A stretch of 64,000 bases of DNA from Cellulomonas cellasea (GTDB taxonomy: Bacteria > Actinomycetota > Actinomycetes > Actinomycetales > Cellulomonadaceae). The notes below the pieces were generated by a model. The model was not told the origin of the DNA. It searched no databases and worked only from the letters and a program-made list of their open reading frames with translations. Positions 42,949 to 53,682 of the stretch are shown piece after piece. A program made the translations under genes and the position numbers. Location: positions 62,001 to 126,000 of the forward strand of contig NZ_JAUDBQ010000008.1 in NCBI RefSeq assembly GCF_030372105.1, written 5' to 3'. Each line of letters opens with the position of its first letter. The stretch's first letter is position 1.

Positions 42949-44247
42949 TCAACCGCAGAGCGCGTCGTCCGGGTCGTGTCCGGTGCGCGGCGTGAGCGTC
43001 GGGGCGGGAGGCGAGTCGGCGGGCGCGGAGGTGCTCGGCGCGCCCGACGGGTCGAGCGTCGCGGACTGGTCGGGCGTCGCGGCCGTCGGGTCGACCACTG
43101 GCTCATCCGCCGCGATGCGCGCCCACAGCACGTCGGCCTCCTCGGTCCACAGCACCCGGCCCGAGCCCGGCTTCGGCTCGGCCGGCACCGTCACGAAGGT
43201 GACGTCGGACGGGTCGAGGCCGCGCAGCCGCCAGCCGAGCCCGGCGAGGTTCCGCACCGACGCCAGGTCCCCGGAGAGCGTCAGCGCCCTGGTCCCCTCC
43301 TCGAGGAACCCCGCGACACTGCGCGGACTGGTCAGCACGTCGGAGGACGTCACCTTGCGCACCAGCGCCGCGATGAACTTCTGCTGTCGGGGGATCCGTT
43401 GGGTGTCGGAGTTGTCGGAGCCCGTGACGTACCTGGCCCGCACGTAGTCCAACGCCTCGTCGCCGGTGAGGTCGTGCCACCCGGCCGACAGGTTCAGGTC
43501 CGTGTTGCGGTGGGTGTCGCGAATCGCCTCGGGGACGCACATCCGCACCCCGCCGATGGCATCGACCATCCCCTCGAAGCCCGCGAAGTCCACGATGGCG
43601 AAATCGGCGCCGACGTCGATGCCGGTGTTCTCCGCCACGGTGGCGGCCGTGCACAGGCCGGCCAGCCCGGGGTCACCTGAGGCGCCGCCGGTGGAGAACG
43701 CGGCGTTGAACTTGTCCTTCGTCGCGGCCGACATGCTGCCGTCGGGGTCGCGATCGAGGTGGCACGCCGGGATGCGCACCTCGGAGTCACGGGGGATCGA
43801 GACGACCTCGACGCGGCTGCGGTCGGCGGACACGTGCACCAGCAGCGCGGTGTCGGAGCGCATGCCCCCCACCACCCCGCCGATGTCCCCGTTCTCCCCG
43901 CCGCGGTCGTCGGAGCCGATCACCAGGACGTTCAGCGGCCGCCCGTCCCACGCGTCGGTGTCGGGCGGGGCGGTGGTCGTCGCGTCATCGCGGGCGACCA
44001 GGTCGCCCAGGTCGCCGACGGTGCGGACGTTGCCCTGCAGTCGCAGCACGGCGAAGCCGGCGAGGGAGCCGCCGAACACGAGGGTCGCGGCCAGGACCAG
44101 GCACAGCGTCCACCACGGGGATCGGCGGCGGGCGGGTGTCGTGGAGTGGCGGGGCGTCGAGGCGCGTCGAGGCCTCTCCGGCCTCGCGGGCCGGGCTCCG
44201 CCGGGCTGCGAGCCCGCGGCGCCTGGGCCCCCCGCGTCACGGTTCAC
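42949..44247 (-). CDS. LytR-CpsA-Psr (LCP) family cell-wall ligase
   Basis: A 432-residue type II membrane protein. A basic, Pro-rich cytoplasmic tail (1-45) precedes one transmembrane helix (about 46-68) and an extracellular LCP domain with SDDRGG, GMRSDTALLVHVSADR, IPRDSEV and the arginine-rich LTGDEALDYVRARYVTG that binds the polyprenyl pyrophosphate. LCP enzymes transfer secondary wall glycopolymers to peptidoglycan. The C-terminal 50 residues are a Pro/Ser/Thr/Asp-rich tail. GTG 44245-44247 has TAGCGT exactly 6 nt upstream (44254-44259). Confidence 0.92.
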   Translation of the reverse strand: MNRDAGGPGAAGSQPGGARPARPERPRRASTPRHSTTPARRRSPWWTLCLVLAATLVFGGSLAGFAVLRLQGNVRTVGDLGDLVARDDATTTAPPDTDAWDGRPLNVLVIGSDDRGGENGDIGGVVGGMRSDTALLVHVSADRSRVEVVSIPRDSEVRIPACHLDRDPDGSMSAATKDKFNAAFSTGGASGDPGLAGLCTAATVAENTGIDVGADFAIVDFAGFEGMVDAIGGVRMCVPEAIRDTHRNTDLNLSAGWHDLTGDEALDYVRARYVTGSDNSDTQRIPRQQKFIAALVRKVTSSDVLTSPRSVAGFLEEGTRALTLSGDLASVRNLAGLGWRLRGLDPSDVTFVTVPAEPKPGSGRVLWTEEADVLWARIAADEPVVDPTAATPDQSATLDPSGAPSTSAPADSPPAPTLTPRTGHDPDDALCG

Positions 44248-44304
44248 ACCGCCACGCTAGGCGCCCCTCGCCGTTCGCGCCCGAGATCAGCAGTCGCCCG
44301 CCGG

Positions 44305-45381
44305 TCAGGGCACGCGGGCGGTCCACTCCGGGTCGGCGAACTTCGTGTCGACCAGCGCGCGGGCGCGGTCCAGCTCCTGGGGCGTCAGCGTGGAGTCCAC
44401 GGTCCGGTACCGGGCGCGGAACGACTCCTTGAACGCCTCGATGACCTGCTCGCGCGGCATCCCGGTCTGCGAGCGGACGGGGTCCACGCGCTTGTTGGCG
44501 CTCGTCGTCCCCTTGTCAGAGAGCTTCTCCCGGCCGATGCGCAGCACCTCGAGCATCTTGTCCGCGTCGATGTCGTAGGCCATCGTCACGTGATGCAGCA
44601 CCGCGCCGCCGGCCAGCCGCTTCTGCGCCGACCCGGCGAGCTTCCCGGCCGGTGAGGCGATGTCGTTGAGCCCCGAGATCGTCGCCTTGACCCCGACGTC
44701 GGCGAGGGCGCCCAGCACCCAGTCGTTGAGGAACGCGTAGGACTGCTCGAACGTCAGGCCGTCCACGAGCGAGGCGGGCACCACGAGCGCGAAGGTGATG
44801 CAGTTGCCCGCCTCCATGAACATCGCCCCGCCGCCGGAGATGCGCCGCACCACCGTCACGCCGTGGCGCGCGGCGCCCTCGGGGTCCACCTCGTTGCGCA
44901 GCGACTGGAACGAGCCGATCACCACGGCGGGCTCCACCCACTCCCAGAACCGCAACGTCGGGCCGCGCCGCCCGGCGGCGAGCTCCTCGGTGAGCACCTG
45001 GTCGAGCGCCGCGTTGAACGCGGCCGTCTGCGGCGCCTCGTGGATCAGCTCGAACGTGTGGTCATGCCAGCCGGTCGCGTGGCCGAGGGCGCGTCGGACG
45101 GCGATCGCCACAGACTCGGCGTCGAAGCCGACCATCGTCGCCCCGCCCGGCAGCTCGCCGTCTGCCTCGGCGGCCACGAGGGCTGCGTCGATGCTCGCCG
45201 CGAGCTCGGACGCCCGCGTCGTGTCGGGCTGGCCGATGAGCCCGCGCTCGATCACGGCCAACGCCTCGTCGGGCTCGAGGAAGAAGTCGCCGCTGACAGA
45301 GGCCCTGGTCAGGACGCCTCCGTCCACCTCGACGTCGACTGCCACGAGCTTGCCACCGGGAACCTTGTACTCACCATGCAC
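44305..45381 (-). CDS. lplA: Lipoate--protein ligase with N-terminal accessory domain
   Basis: LplA attaches lipoate to 2-oxoacid dehydrogenases and GcvH. The 358-residue protein has the small accessory domain first (residues 1-85, starting MHGEYKVPGGKLVAVDVEVDGG) and the catalytic BPL/LplA domain after it, the reverse of E. coli LplA. In the catalytic part RRISGGGAMFMEAGN is the lipoyl-AMP loop and SPAGKLAGSAQKR carries the catalytic lysine. GTG 45379-45381 has TAGGCT 6 nt upstream (45388-45393). Full and intact. Confidence 0.9.
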   Translation of the reverse strand: MHGEYKVPGGKLVAVDVEVDGGVLTRASVSGDFFLEPDEALAVIERGLIGQPDTTRASELAASIDAALVAAEADGELPGGATMVGFDAESVAIAVRRALGHATGWHDHTFELIHEAPQTAAFNAALDQVLTEELAAGRRGPTLRFWEWVEPAVVIGSFQSLRNEVDPEGAARHGVTVVRRISGGGAMFMEAGNCITFALVVPASLVDGLTFEQSYAFLNDWVLGALADVGVKATISGLNDIASPAGKLAGSAQKRLAGGAVLHHVTMAYDIDADKMLEVLRIGREKLSDKGTTSANKRVDPVRSQTGMPREQVIEAFKESFRARYRTVDSTLTPQELDRARALVDTKFADPEWTARVP

Positions 45382-45466
45382 GCCCTCAGCCTAAGGTCCG
45401 AAGGTGGGGGCCCCGGGCCACCGCCCTCGGAGTCCGCGGCGCGCGCGATGGGCAGCGGCGGGATGC

Positions 45467-46303
45467 TCACGGCAGCGCGGCGGCGGCGCGCGCCTGCTCC
45501 TGCATCATCGCGTCGAGGTCGGCCTCGGAGCCCAACTGCTGCCGCGCCCTCACCGGGTCGTCGCCCGCGTCCACGCTCGCCGTCCAGGTGACGATGACGT
45601 TGCCGACCAGCAGGTGTCCGTGGAACTGGGCCTGCGGGCTGGCGCCCGGCGAGGTCACGTCGACGGCTTGGGCGAGGGAGGGGAAGAACCCCTGGTCCTC
45701 GAGCGCGGGGGACGCGATGACCTGCGCCTCCCCATCGGCCCCCAGGATCCGGTACTCCGGGCAGCCGTCCACCACTGTGACGAGCGTGCGGAAGGCGTCC
45801 TCGGCGGCGGCGGTGCTCTCCAGCAGAGTCACCTGCTGCACGAACACGACCTGCTCGTTGCCCCAGGAGCGCTGGTCGAAGGCCGCGGGCGGCCCCATGA
45901 CGACTGTCGCGGCGACAGTGCAGGACTCCGGGGACACCTGCTCCCCCGCGGCCAGCCCCCATGGCACGGCGCCCTGCCCCACCTCCTCGATGCCGTCCGC
46001 GGCTCCCGGGAGGGCCTCCTCGAGCGTCTGCGCTGTGACGAACAATGAGTCCAACGTGGTCGCGTCGAAGGTCGGGGAGCCCGTCACCGGCGAGGGGCCC
46101 GGCGTCAGCAGCCCGGTCCCGGTGTCCACCAGGCTCGGCAGGGTGCTGCCGCCGGCGCCATTGCCCCACACGCGCAGGAGCAGGACGCCGACGACCAGCG
46201 CCGTGACCACCGCAGCCCCCCACCACCAGCGCGCCCGCCGCCGTGGCCTCGCCGAGGCGTCACCGGCAGCCGTTCCGGGTGGCTCGGGGACGTTCGCGGA
46301 CAC
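45467..46303 (-). CDS. Membrane-anchored extracellular sensor-domain protein (PknH_C-like)
   Basis: A 278-residue protein with one transmembrane helix (about residues 28-46, WWWGAAVVTALVVGVLLLRVW) and an exported domain. The exported part has two cysteines about 55 residues apart (PESCTVAATVVMG and VDGCPEYRILG), a polar pocket and aromatic strands, a pattern seen in the extracellular sensor of PknH and related lipoproteins. There is no kinase domain here. GTG 46301-46303 has AGGGAG upstream. Function unknown; sensing of a wall component is a guess from the fold. Confidence 0.6.
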   Translation of the reverse strand: MSANVPEPPGTAAGDASARPRRRARWWWGAAVVTALVVGVLLLRVWGNGAGGSTLPSLVDTGTGLLTPGPSPVTGSPTFDATTLDSLFVTAQTLEEALPGAADGIEEVGQGAVPWGLAAGEQVSPESCTVAATVVMGPPAAFDQRSWGNEQVVFVQQVTLLESTAAAEDAFRTLVTVVDGCPEYRILGADGEAQVIASPALEDQGFFPSLAQAVDVTSPGASPQAQFHGHLLVGNVIVTWTASVDAGDDPVRARQQLGSEADLDAMMQEQARAAAALP

Positions 46304-46372
46304 CGTGGGCTCCCTGCCTCGAAGGGCTGTTTCGACCCTAGGACGCCCGGCGGGAGCGGTCGAGCCGAGCCG

Positions 46373-48004
46373 CTAGCGCGGGGCGACCCCGTGGTTCCGC
46401 AGCCCCCAGATCGCCGAGTCGGTCAGCGCCTCCCACGACGCCTCGATGATGTTGGGGCCCACGCCCACGGTGCTCCAGGACGTCTGCCCGTCGGTGGTCT
46501 CGATGAGCACCCGGGTCACCGCGTCGGTGCCGTGCATCGCGTCGAGGATGCGCACCTTGAAGTCGATGAGCTGGAACGCCTCGAGCTCCGGGTAGACGCG
46601 CACCAACGCCTGGCGCAGCGCGTGGTCGAGCGCGTTGACCGGCCCGTTCCCCTCGCCGGTGCACACGTGCCGCTCGCCGCCCGCGTGGAGCTTGACGGTC
46701 GCCTCGGCGGTCGCGGGGACGCCCCGGCTGCCCGCGCGCTCCACGATCGCCCGCCAGCTCTCCACCGTGAAGTAGCCGGGCCGGGCGCCGTCGATCTCCT
46801 CGACGAGCAGCAGCTCGAAGGACGCGTCGGCGGCGTCGAAGGTGTAGCCGTTCGCCTCAGCCTCCTTGACGCGTTGAGTCACGCGGGTGAGCAGCTCGCC
46901 CTGGCCGGCGAGGTCGAAGCCCAGCTCTCGGCCCTTGAGCTCGATGGTGGCGCGCCCGGCCATGTCGGAGATGAGCATGCGCATGTCGTTGCCGACGGCC
47001 ACGGGGTCGATGTGCTGGTACAGGTCGGGGTCGACCTTGATCGCGCTCGCGTGGATGCCGGCCTTGTGCGCGAACGCGGAGGCGCCCACGTACGGCTGCC
47101 GCGCGAACGGCGCGATGTTGGTGATCTCGCTGATGGCGTGCGCGATGCGGGTCATCTCGCGCAGGCCCCCCGACTCGGCGCCGTCGGTGGCGAGCAGCTC
47201 GTGGCCGCCCTTGAGCTCGAGGTTCGCGACGACGGCGAGCAGGTCGGCGTTGCCGGTGCGCTCTCCGTACCCGTTGACGGTGCCCTGCACATGCGTGCAC
47301 CCCGCCGCCACGGCTGCCAGGGAGTTGGCCACCGCGCAGCCGGAGTCGTTGTGCGCGTGGACGCCGAGGATCGCGTGGGGCCCGACGGCGGCGCGGACCT
47401 CGCCGACGATCTGCCCGACCCAATCGGGGAGCATGCCGCCATTGGTGTCGCACAGCGCGACGACCTCCGCGCCGGCCTCGAACGCGGCCAGCACCGCGGA
47501 CAGCGAGTACGCCGGGTCGTCGCGGTAGCCGTCGAAGAAGTGCTCGGCGTCGATGACCACGCGCCGGCCCTCACGCGTCAGGAACTCGACGGTGTCGGTG
47601 ATCATCGCGAGGTTCTCCGCGCCGGTGGTGCGCAAGGCCCGCTCGGCGTGGCGCAGGTCGCTCTTCGCGACGAGCGTGACCACCGGGGCCTCGGAGTCGA
47701 GGAGCGCGCGCACCTGCGGGTCCTGCCACGCCTCGGAGCCCGCCTTGCGGGTCGACCCGAACGCGGCGAGCACCGCGTTGCGCAGGGTGAGCTCCTTGGC
47801 GGCGCGGGCGAAGAACTCGGTGTCCTTGGGGATGGCGCCGGGCCAGCCGCCCTCGATGAAGCCGACTCCGAGCTCGTCGAGCAGCGGCGCGATGGCCAGC
47901 TTGTCGGCGACGGACAGGTTCATGCCCTCTTGCTGGGCGCCGTCGCGCAGCGTCGTGTCGTAGACGTGGAACGGGAGGCCGGGGCCGGTGGTGCTGCTGC
48001 TCAC
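46373..48004 (-). CDS. cimA: (R)-citramalate synthase
   Basis: CimA condenses acetyl-CoA and pyruvate to citramalate, giving 2-oxobutyrate and hence isoleucine without threonine deaminase. The 543-residue DRE-TIM metallolyase has TLRDGAQQEGMNLSVADKL at residues 18-36 (the citramalate-type QQEG motif), the HxH metal site LGVHAHNDSGCA, GYGERTGNADLLAVV and a C-terminal LeuA-type allosteric domain ending near HGTDAVTRVLIE-like sequence. GGAGAGAG precedes GTG 48002-48004. Upstream is a leader peptide with an Ile pair, a hairpin and an intrinsic terminator, so expression is probably attenuated by isoleucine supply. Confidence 0.95.
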   Translation of the reverse strand: MSSSTTGPGLPFHVYDTTLRDGAQQEGMNLSVADKLAIAPLLDELGVGFIEGGWPGAIPKDTEFFARAAKELTLRNAVLAAFGSTRKAGSEAWQDPQVRALLDSEAPVVTLVAKSDLRHAERALRTTGAENLAMITDTVEFLTREGRRVVIDAEHFFDGYRDDPAYSLSAVLAAFEAGAEVVALCDTNGGMLPDWVGQIVGEVRAAVGPHAILGVHAHNDSGCAVANSLAAVAAGCTHVQGTVNGYGERTGNADLLAVVANLELKGGHELLATDGAESGGLREMTRIAHAISEITNIAPFARQPYVGASAFAHKAGIHASAIKVDPDLYQHIDPVAVGNDMRMLISDMAGRATIELKGRELGFDLAGQGELLTRVTQRVKEAEANGYTFDAADASFELLLVEEIDGARPGYFTVESWRAIVERAGSRGVPATAEATVKLHAGGERHVCTGEGNGPVNALDHALRQALVRVYPELEAFQLIDFKVRILDAMHGTDAVTRVLIETTDGQTSWSTVGVGPNIIEASWEALTDSAIWGLRNHGVAPR

Positions 48005-48140
48005 GGTGGTCTCTCTCCAGGCGAGTGGCGGGTGGCGGCATGCCGCGGCCCCTGGCTCTCAGGGCCGCGCGCCAGTCCCGGGACGGTGCGTCACTCCAGG
48101 ATGGTGCGTCGCGGCCGCGCGCGGGATGGTGCGCGGCAAC

Positions 48141-48196
48141 AAAAAAACCCCCCGAGGGTGCGGGAGGTTGGCGCGTCTGCGGGTGGGCAGACGCGC
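48141..48196 (-). promoter_or_regulatory. cimA attenuator: hairpin plus intrinsic terminator
   Basis: On the minus strand a 10-bp perfect hairpin (GCGCGTCTGC / GCAGACGCGC, 48171-48196, 6-nt loop) starts at the leader stop codon. It is followed by CCTCCCG-CACCCT-CGGGGGG (48167-48148), a 7-bp stem with one G-U pair, and then seven uridines (48147-48141). A run of seven T is very rare in this GC-rich window. The competing antiterminator pairing is not obvious by eye. Confidence 0.75.
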
Positions 48197-48234
48197 TACG
48201 CGATGATGAGGCGGTACGACGTGTGAGGTGTCAC
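48196..48234 (-). CDS. Leader peptide of cimA (MTPHTSYRLIIA)
   Basis: A 12-codon ORF on the minus strand, GTG 48232-48234 to TAG 48196-48198, in the gap between the ilvE terminator and cimA. It ends Leu-Ile-Ile-Ala just before the hairpin, so ribosome stalling at the two ATC codons would sit at the base of that hairpin. CAAGAT (48242-48247) lies 7 nt before the GTG, the same spacing as other leaderless starts here; an in-frame ATG at 48241-48243 would add three residues. Confidence 0.65.
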   Translation of the reverse strand: MTPHTSYRLIIA

Positions 48235-48326
48235 GCGCGCCATCTTGCCACACCCGTCCGCTGGGCGGGCCCGACACGCGCCGGTCTCGCCTGGCGCACC
48301 AGACGGACGCACCAGACGGACGCACC

Positions 48327-48359
48327 GGACGGGCCACAGCGCGATGCCGTGGCCCGTCC
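48327..48359 (-). terminator. ilvE terminator
   Basis: Perfect 11-bp stem, GGACGGGCCAC at 48327-48337 with GTGGCCCGTCC at 48349-48359, 11-nt loop, 23 nt after the ilvE stop. It separates ilvE from the cimA leader. Between it and the leader, a 13-bp segment (caccagacggacg) is repeated about 48297-48322. Confidence 0.7.
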
Positions 48360-48382
48360 CGGAGCGCCGAGTTCCGCCGTGC

Positions 48383-49489
48383 TCAGAGCAGGCGGTGCAG
48401 CCAGCCGTGCCGGTCCGCGGCACGGCCGTACTGGATGTCCATGAGCTCGCTGCGCACGCTCGACGTGACGGGACCCGCCGAGCCGTCGCCGACAGTGAGG
48501 TCGAAGCCCTGCCCGCCGAGCCGCCCGATGGGTGTGACCACAGCGGCGGTGCCGCAGGCGAAGACCTCCGCCACCGAGCCGTCCGCGAGCCCGGCGCGGA
48601 GCTCCGCGAGCGGGATCGGCCGCTCGCGGACCTCATGGCCGGCATCCCGCACGAGCTGCAGGATCGACGAGCGCGTGACGCCCTCGAGGATCGATCCCGA
48701 CAGCTCCGGGGTGGAGACGCTCCCGTCGGCGTGCACGAGGAACACGTTCATGCCGCCGAGCTCCTCGACCAGCGTGTTCGTCGAGGCGTCGAGGAAGCAG
48801 ACCTGGTCGTAGCCCAGCGCATAGGCCTCCTGCTGCGGCAGCAGGCTCGCGGCGTAGTTGCCCCCGCACTTGGCGGCCCCGGTGCCCCCGGCGCCGGCGC
48901 GGTGGTAGTCCTCGGCGACCCAGATGGACACCGGCTTCACACCGCTCGCGAAGTACGGGCCCACGGGGGACGCGATGACCAGGTACTCGGCGGCGCGGGA
49001 CGGCCGCACGCCGAGGAAGGCCTCCGACGCGTACATGAAGGGCCGCAGGTAGAGGCTGGTCTCCTCGCCCGAGGGCACCCATGCGGCGTCGGTGGCGACG
49101 AGCGCCGCGAGGGAGCCGAGGAAGTCCTCCTCGGACAGCTCGGGCAGCGCGAGCCGCCGCGCCGAGCGCGCGAACCGCTCGGCGTTGGCCGACGGCCGGA
49201 ACGTCCACACCGAGCCGTCGGCGTGGCGGTACGCCTTCATGCCCTCGAAGATCTCCTGGGCGTAGTGCAGCACCGCCGTCGCGGGGTCCAGCAGCAGCGG
49301 GCCGTACGCCTCCACGCGTCGGTCATGCCACCCCTTGTCCTCCGACCAGGAGATCCGCGCCATGTGGTCGGTGAAGACCGTGCCGAACCGCGGCGCGGCC
49401 AGGGCGGCGGCGCGGTCCTCGTCAGAGGTGGGCGTGGCAGTGGGGCGGATCTCGAAGCTCGAGAGCGAAGTGGGGGTCGTCGTGCTCAT
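48383..49489 (-). CDS. ilvE: Branched-chain amino acid aminotransferase
   Basis: IlvE performs the last transamination of Ile, Val and Leu synthesis. The 368-residue fold-type IV PLP enzyme has YAQEIFEGMKAYR near residue 80, SLYLRPFMYASEAFLGV and the PLP lysine in GTGAAKCGGNYAASL; GSILEGVTRSSIL and FACGTAAVVTPIG close the active site. ATG 49487-49489 is chosen with AAAGG just upstream. It lies 70 nt downstream of leuB in the same direction and ends at its own terminator. Confidence 0.96.
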   Translation of the reverse strand: MSTTTPTSLSSFEIRPTATPTSDEDRAAALAAPRFGTVFTDHMARISWSEDKGWHDRRVEAYGPLLLDPATAVLHYAQEIFEGMKAYRHADGSVWTFRPSANAERFARSARRLALPELSEEDFLGSLAALVATDAAWVPSGEETSLYLRPFMYASEAFLGVRPSRAAEYLVIASPVGPYFASGVKPVSIWVAEDYHRAGAGGTGAAKCGGNYAASLLPQQEAYALGYDQVCFLDASTNTLVEELGGMNVFLVHADGSVSTPELSGSILEGVTRSSILQLVRDAGHEVRERPIPLAELRAGLADGSVAEVFACGTAAVVTPIGRLGGQGFDLTVGDGSAGPVTSSVRSELMDIQYGRAADRHGWLHRLL

Positions 49490-49559
49490 GGTTTGGCCTT
49501 TCACCAGGGACTGCTCTGACGTTACCGGGTGAGGACGGCCGTGGGGACAGGCTCGGGGG

Positions 49560-50627
49560 TCAGCCGGCGATGCGCGCGGCGAGGTCCTTGCCCACCTCGG
49601 CCGTCGACCGTACTCGGCCGTCGAGGTTGGCGCGCTCGGCGATGTCGGCGGCGACGGCGGCCTCGACCTTGGCGGACGCGTCGGGCAGCCCCAGGTGGTC
49701 GAGCAGCATGGCGACGGACAGCACCGTGGCGGTCGGGTCGGCCTTGCCCTGGCCCGCGATGTCGGGAGCGGAGCCGTGCACGGGCTCGAACATGCTGGGC
49801 GTGGTGCGCTCGGGGTTGATGTTGGCCGACGCGGCGAGGCCGATCCCGCCGGTGATGGCGGCGGCGAGGTCGGTGATGATGTCGCCGAAGAGGTTGTCGG
49901 TGACGATCACGTCGAAGCGCGACGGGTTGGTCACCATGAAGATGGTGGCGGCGTCGACGTGCAGGTAGTCGACGGTGACGTCGGGGAACTCCGCGTTGAC
50001 GGCCTCCACCGTGCGGCGCCACAGGTGGCCGGCGTGCACCAGCACGTTGTGCTTGTGCACCAGCGTGAGCTTCTTGCGCGGGCGCGCGGCGGCGCGGGCG
50101 AACGCGTCGCGGACGACCCGCTCGACGCCGAAGGCGGTGTTGACGCTGACCTCGTTGGCGACCTCGGCGGGGGTGCCGACGCGGATCGCGCCGCCGTTGC
50201 CGACGTAGGGGCCCTCGGTGCCCTCGCGGACCACCACGAAGTCGATGTCGCCGGGGTTCGCGAGCGGGGAGGCCACACCGGGGTACAGGCGGCTGGGGCG
50301 CAGGTTGACGTAGTGGTCGAGCGCGAAGCGGAGCTTGAGCAGCAGGCCCCGCTCCAGCACGCCCGACGGCACCGTCGGGTCGCCGATGGCGCCGAGCAGG
50401 ATCGCGTCGTGCGCGCGGATCGCCTCGAGGTCGGTGTCGGTGAGGGTCTCCCCCGTCGCGTGCCAGCGCCGGGCGCCGAGGTCGAAGTCCGTGGTGGACA
50501 CGCGCACGTCTGTGCCGGTCAGCGCTGTCTCCAGCGCGAGCAGGCCCTGCTCGACGACCTCGGTGCCAATCCCGTCACCCGCCACGACAGCGAGGCGGAC
50601 ATCCCGTGCAGCGTTGTTCTCGACCAT
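49560..50627 (-). CDS. leuB: 3-isopropylmalate dehydrogenase
   Basis: LeuB oxidatively decarboxylates 3-isopropylmalate to 2-oxoisocaproate in leucine synthesis, using NAD. The 355-residue protein shows [15 protein letters not shown] near residue 14, the substrate arginines in [40 protein letters not shown] and the metal site [14 protein letters not shown]. Length and motifs fit the short actinobacterial LeuB. ATG 50625-50627 has TAGCCT 6 nt upstream (50634-50639), and the TAG of that -10 box is also the stop codon of the ASCH gene. Confidence 0.96.
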   Translation of the reverse strand: MVENNAARDVRLAVVAGDGIGTEVVEQGLLALETALTGTDVRVSTTDFDLGARRWHATGETLTDTDLEAIRAHDAILLGAIGDPTVPSGVLERGLLLKLRFALDHYVNLRPSRLYPGVASPLANPGDIDFVVVREGTEGPYVGNGGAIRVGTPAEVANEVSVNTAFGVERVVRDAFARAAARPRKKLTLVHKHNVLVHAGHLWRRTVEAVNAEFPDVTVDYLHVDAATIFMVTNPSRFDVIVTDNLFGDIITDLAAAITGGIGLAASANINPERTTPSMFEPVHGSAPDIAGQGKADPTATVLSVAMLLDHLGLPDASAKVEAAVAADIAERANLDGRVRSTAEVGKDLAARIAG

Positions 50628-50636
50628 GGACGCAGG

Positions 50637-51206
50637 CTACCGGTCCGTCTCACGCATCGGGACCTGCATCTCATCCTCCGGAATCGCTGGCTGCTGGTAG
50701 AGCACCTCGAACTCCTCGAGCAGCAGCGGCAGGTCCTGCGAGAACGGCTGCCCGCCGCGCGCCTCCGCGAGCCGCCTCCAGTACTTCTCATGCTCCCGGC
50801 GCCACGACTCCAGCGAGAGGTCGTCCTCCCCCTCGGCGGCCGCGTACTCCGCGTCCACGTCGCAGAACGGCACGACGCGCACCGCAGTCGTGCGGATGAG
50901 CGCCCGCGGGCGCCCCGCGCTGTCGAGCAGGATCGACAGGTCGCCGACGCTCGGCCGCTCCTCATAGCCCGCCTCGAACTCCCACAGCGCGGTGGTCGTG
51001 GCGGTCTTCCGGCCCGACAGGACCACCCCCAGCAACTCGTCGGCCAGTCGCGGCGAGTCGCCGAACGACCACGCGGGCGGAGGGACGGAGCCCAGCGGCG
51101 AGGAGCCCACCACCACGCCCAGCCGGTCGATGCCGGCATGACCCCTGGCGACCTCCCAGAACTGGGCCAGCTCGCCGTCATCACGCGGGTGGTCGGTCAC
51201 AGTCAT
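50637..51206 (-). CDS. ASCH domain protein
   Basis: A 189-residue protein with an ASCH (PUA-like beta-barrel) fold. The recognisable core is FGDSPRLADELLGVVLSGRKTATTTALWEFEAGYE, with the K-T-x-T loop lining the RNA or nucleotide cleft, then VGDLSILLDSAGRPRALIRTTAVRVVPFCDVD. Related bacterial proteins bind RNA or hydrolyse N4-acetylcytidine; activity here is unproven. ATG 51204-51206 has GGAGG upstream. It fills the place between leuB and ilvC where mycobacteria have serA. Confidence 0.8.
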   Translation of the reverse strand: MTVTDHPRDDGELAQFWEVARGHAGIDRLGVVVGSSPLGSVPPPAWSFGDSPRLADELLGVVLSGRKTATTTALWEFEAGYEERPSVGDLSILLDSAGRPRALIRTTAVRVVPFCDVDAEYAAAEGEDDLSLESWRREHEKYWRRLAEARGGQPFSQDLPLLLEEFEVLYQQPAIPEDEMQVPMRETDR

Positions 51207-51280
51207 CTCAGCCTCCAGGTCGGTGACGCGGTGCGTGGCGCGGGCCCGAGTCTCGCAGCCACGAGCCCGGGGTGGGACGC

Positions 51281-51321
51281 CGACGGCCCGGGCCTGTCCA
51301 CAGACAGGGCCCGGGCCGTCG
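51281..51321 (-). terminator. ilvB-racemase-ilvN-ilvC operon terminator
   Basis: Long stem, CGACGGCCCGGGCCTGTC at 51281-51298 with GACAGGGCCCGGGCCGTCG at 51303-51321, one bulged G and a 4-nt loop, 21 nt after the ilvC stop. Confidence 0.75.
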
Positions 51322-51341
51322 GACGGGTCGGCCTTGTCAGG

Positions 51342-53682
<2,341 letters not shown>

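Noticed and set aside
45400-45432. GC-rich imperfect inverted repeat between lplA and the sensor-domain gene
   Set aside because: Pairing relies on alternating G and C runs that are common by chance here, and it would lie in the lplA promoter region.
48283-48326. Short direct repeats downstream of ilvE that resemble a mini CRISPR array
   Set aside because: The 13-bp units are contiguous without spacers and only about two to three copies; they are simple tandem duplications.
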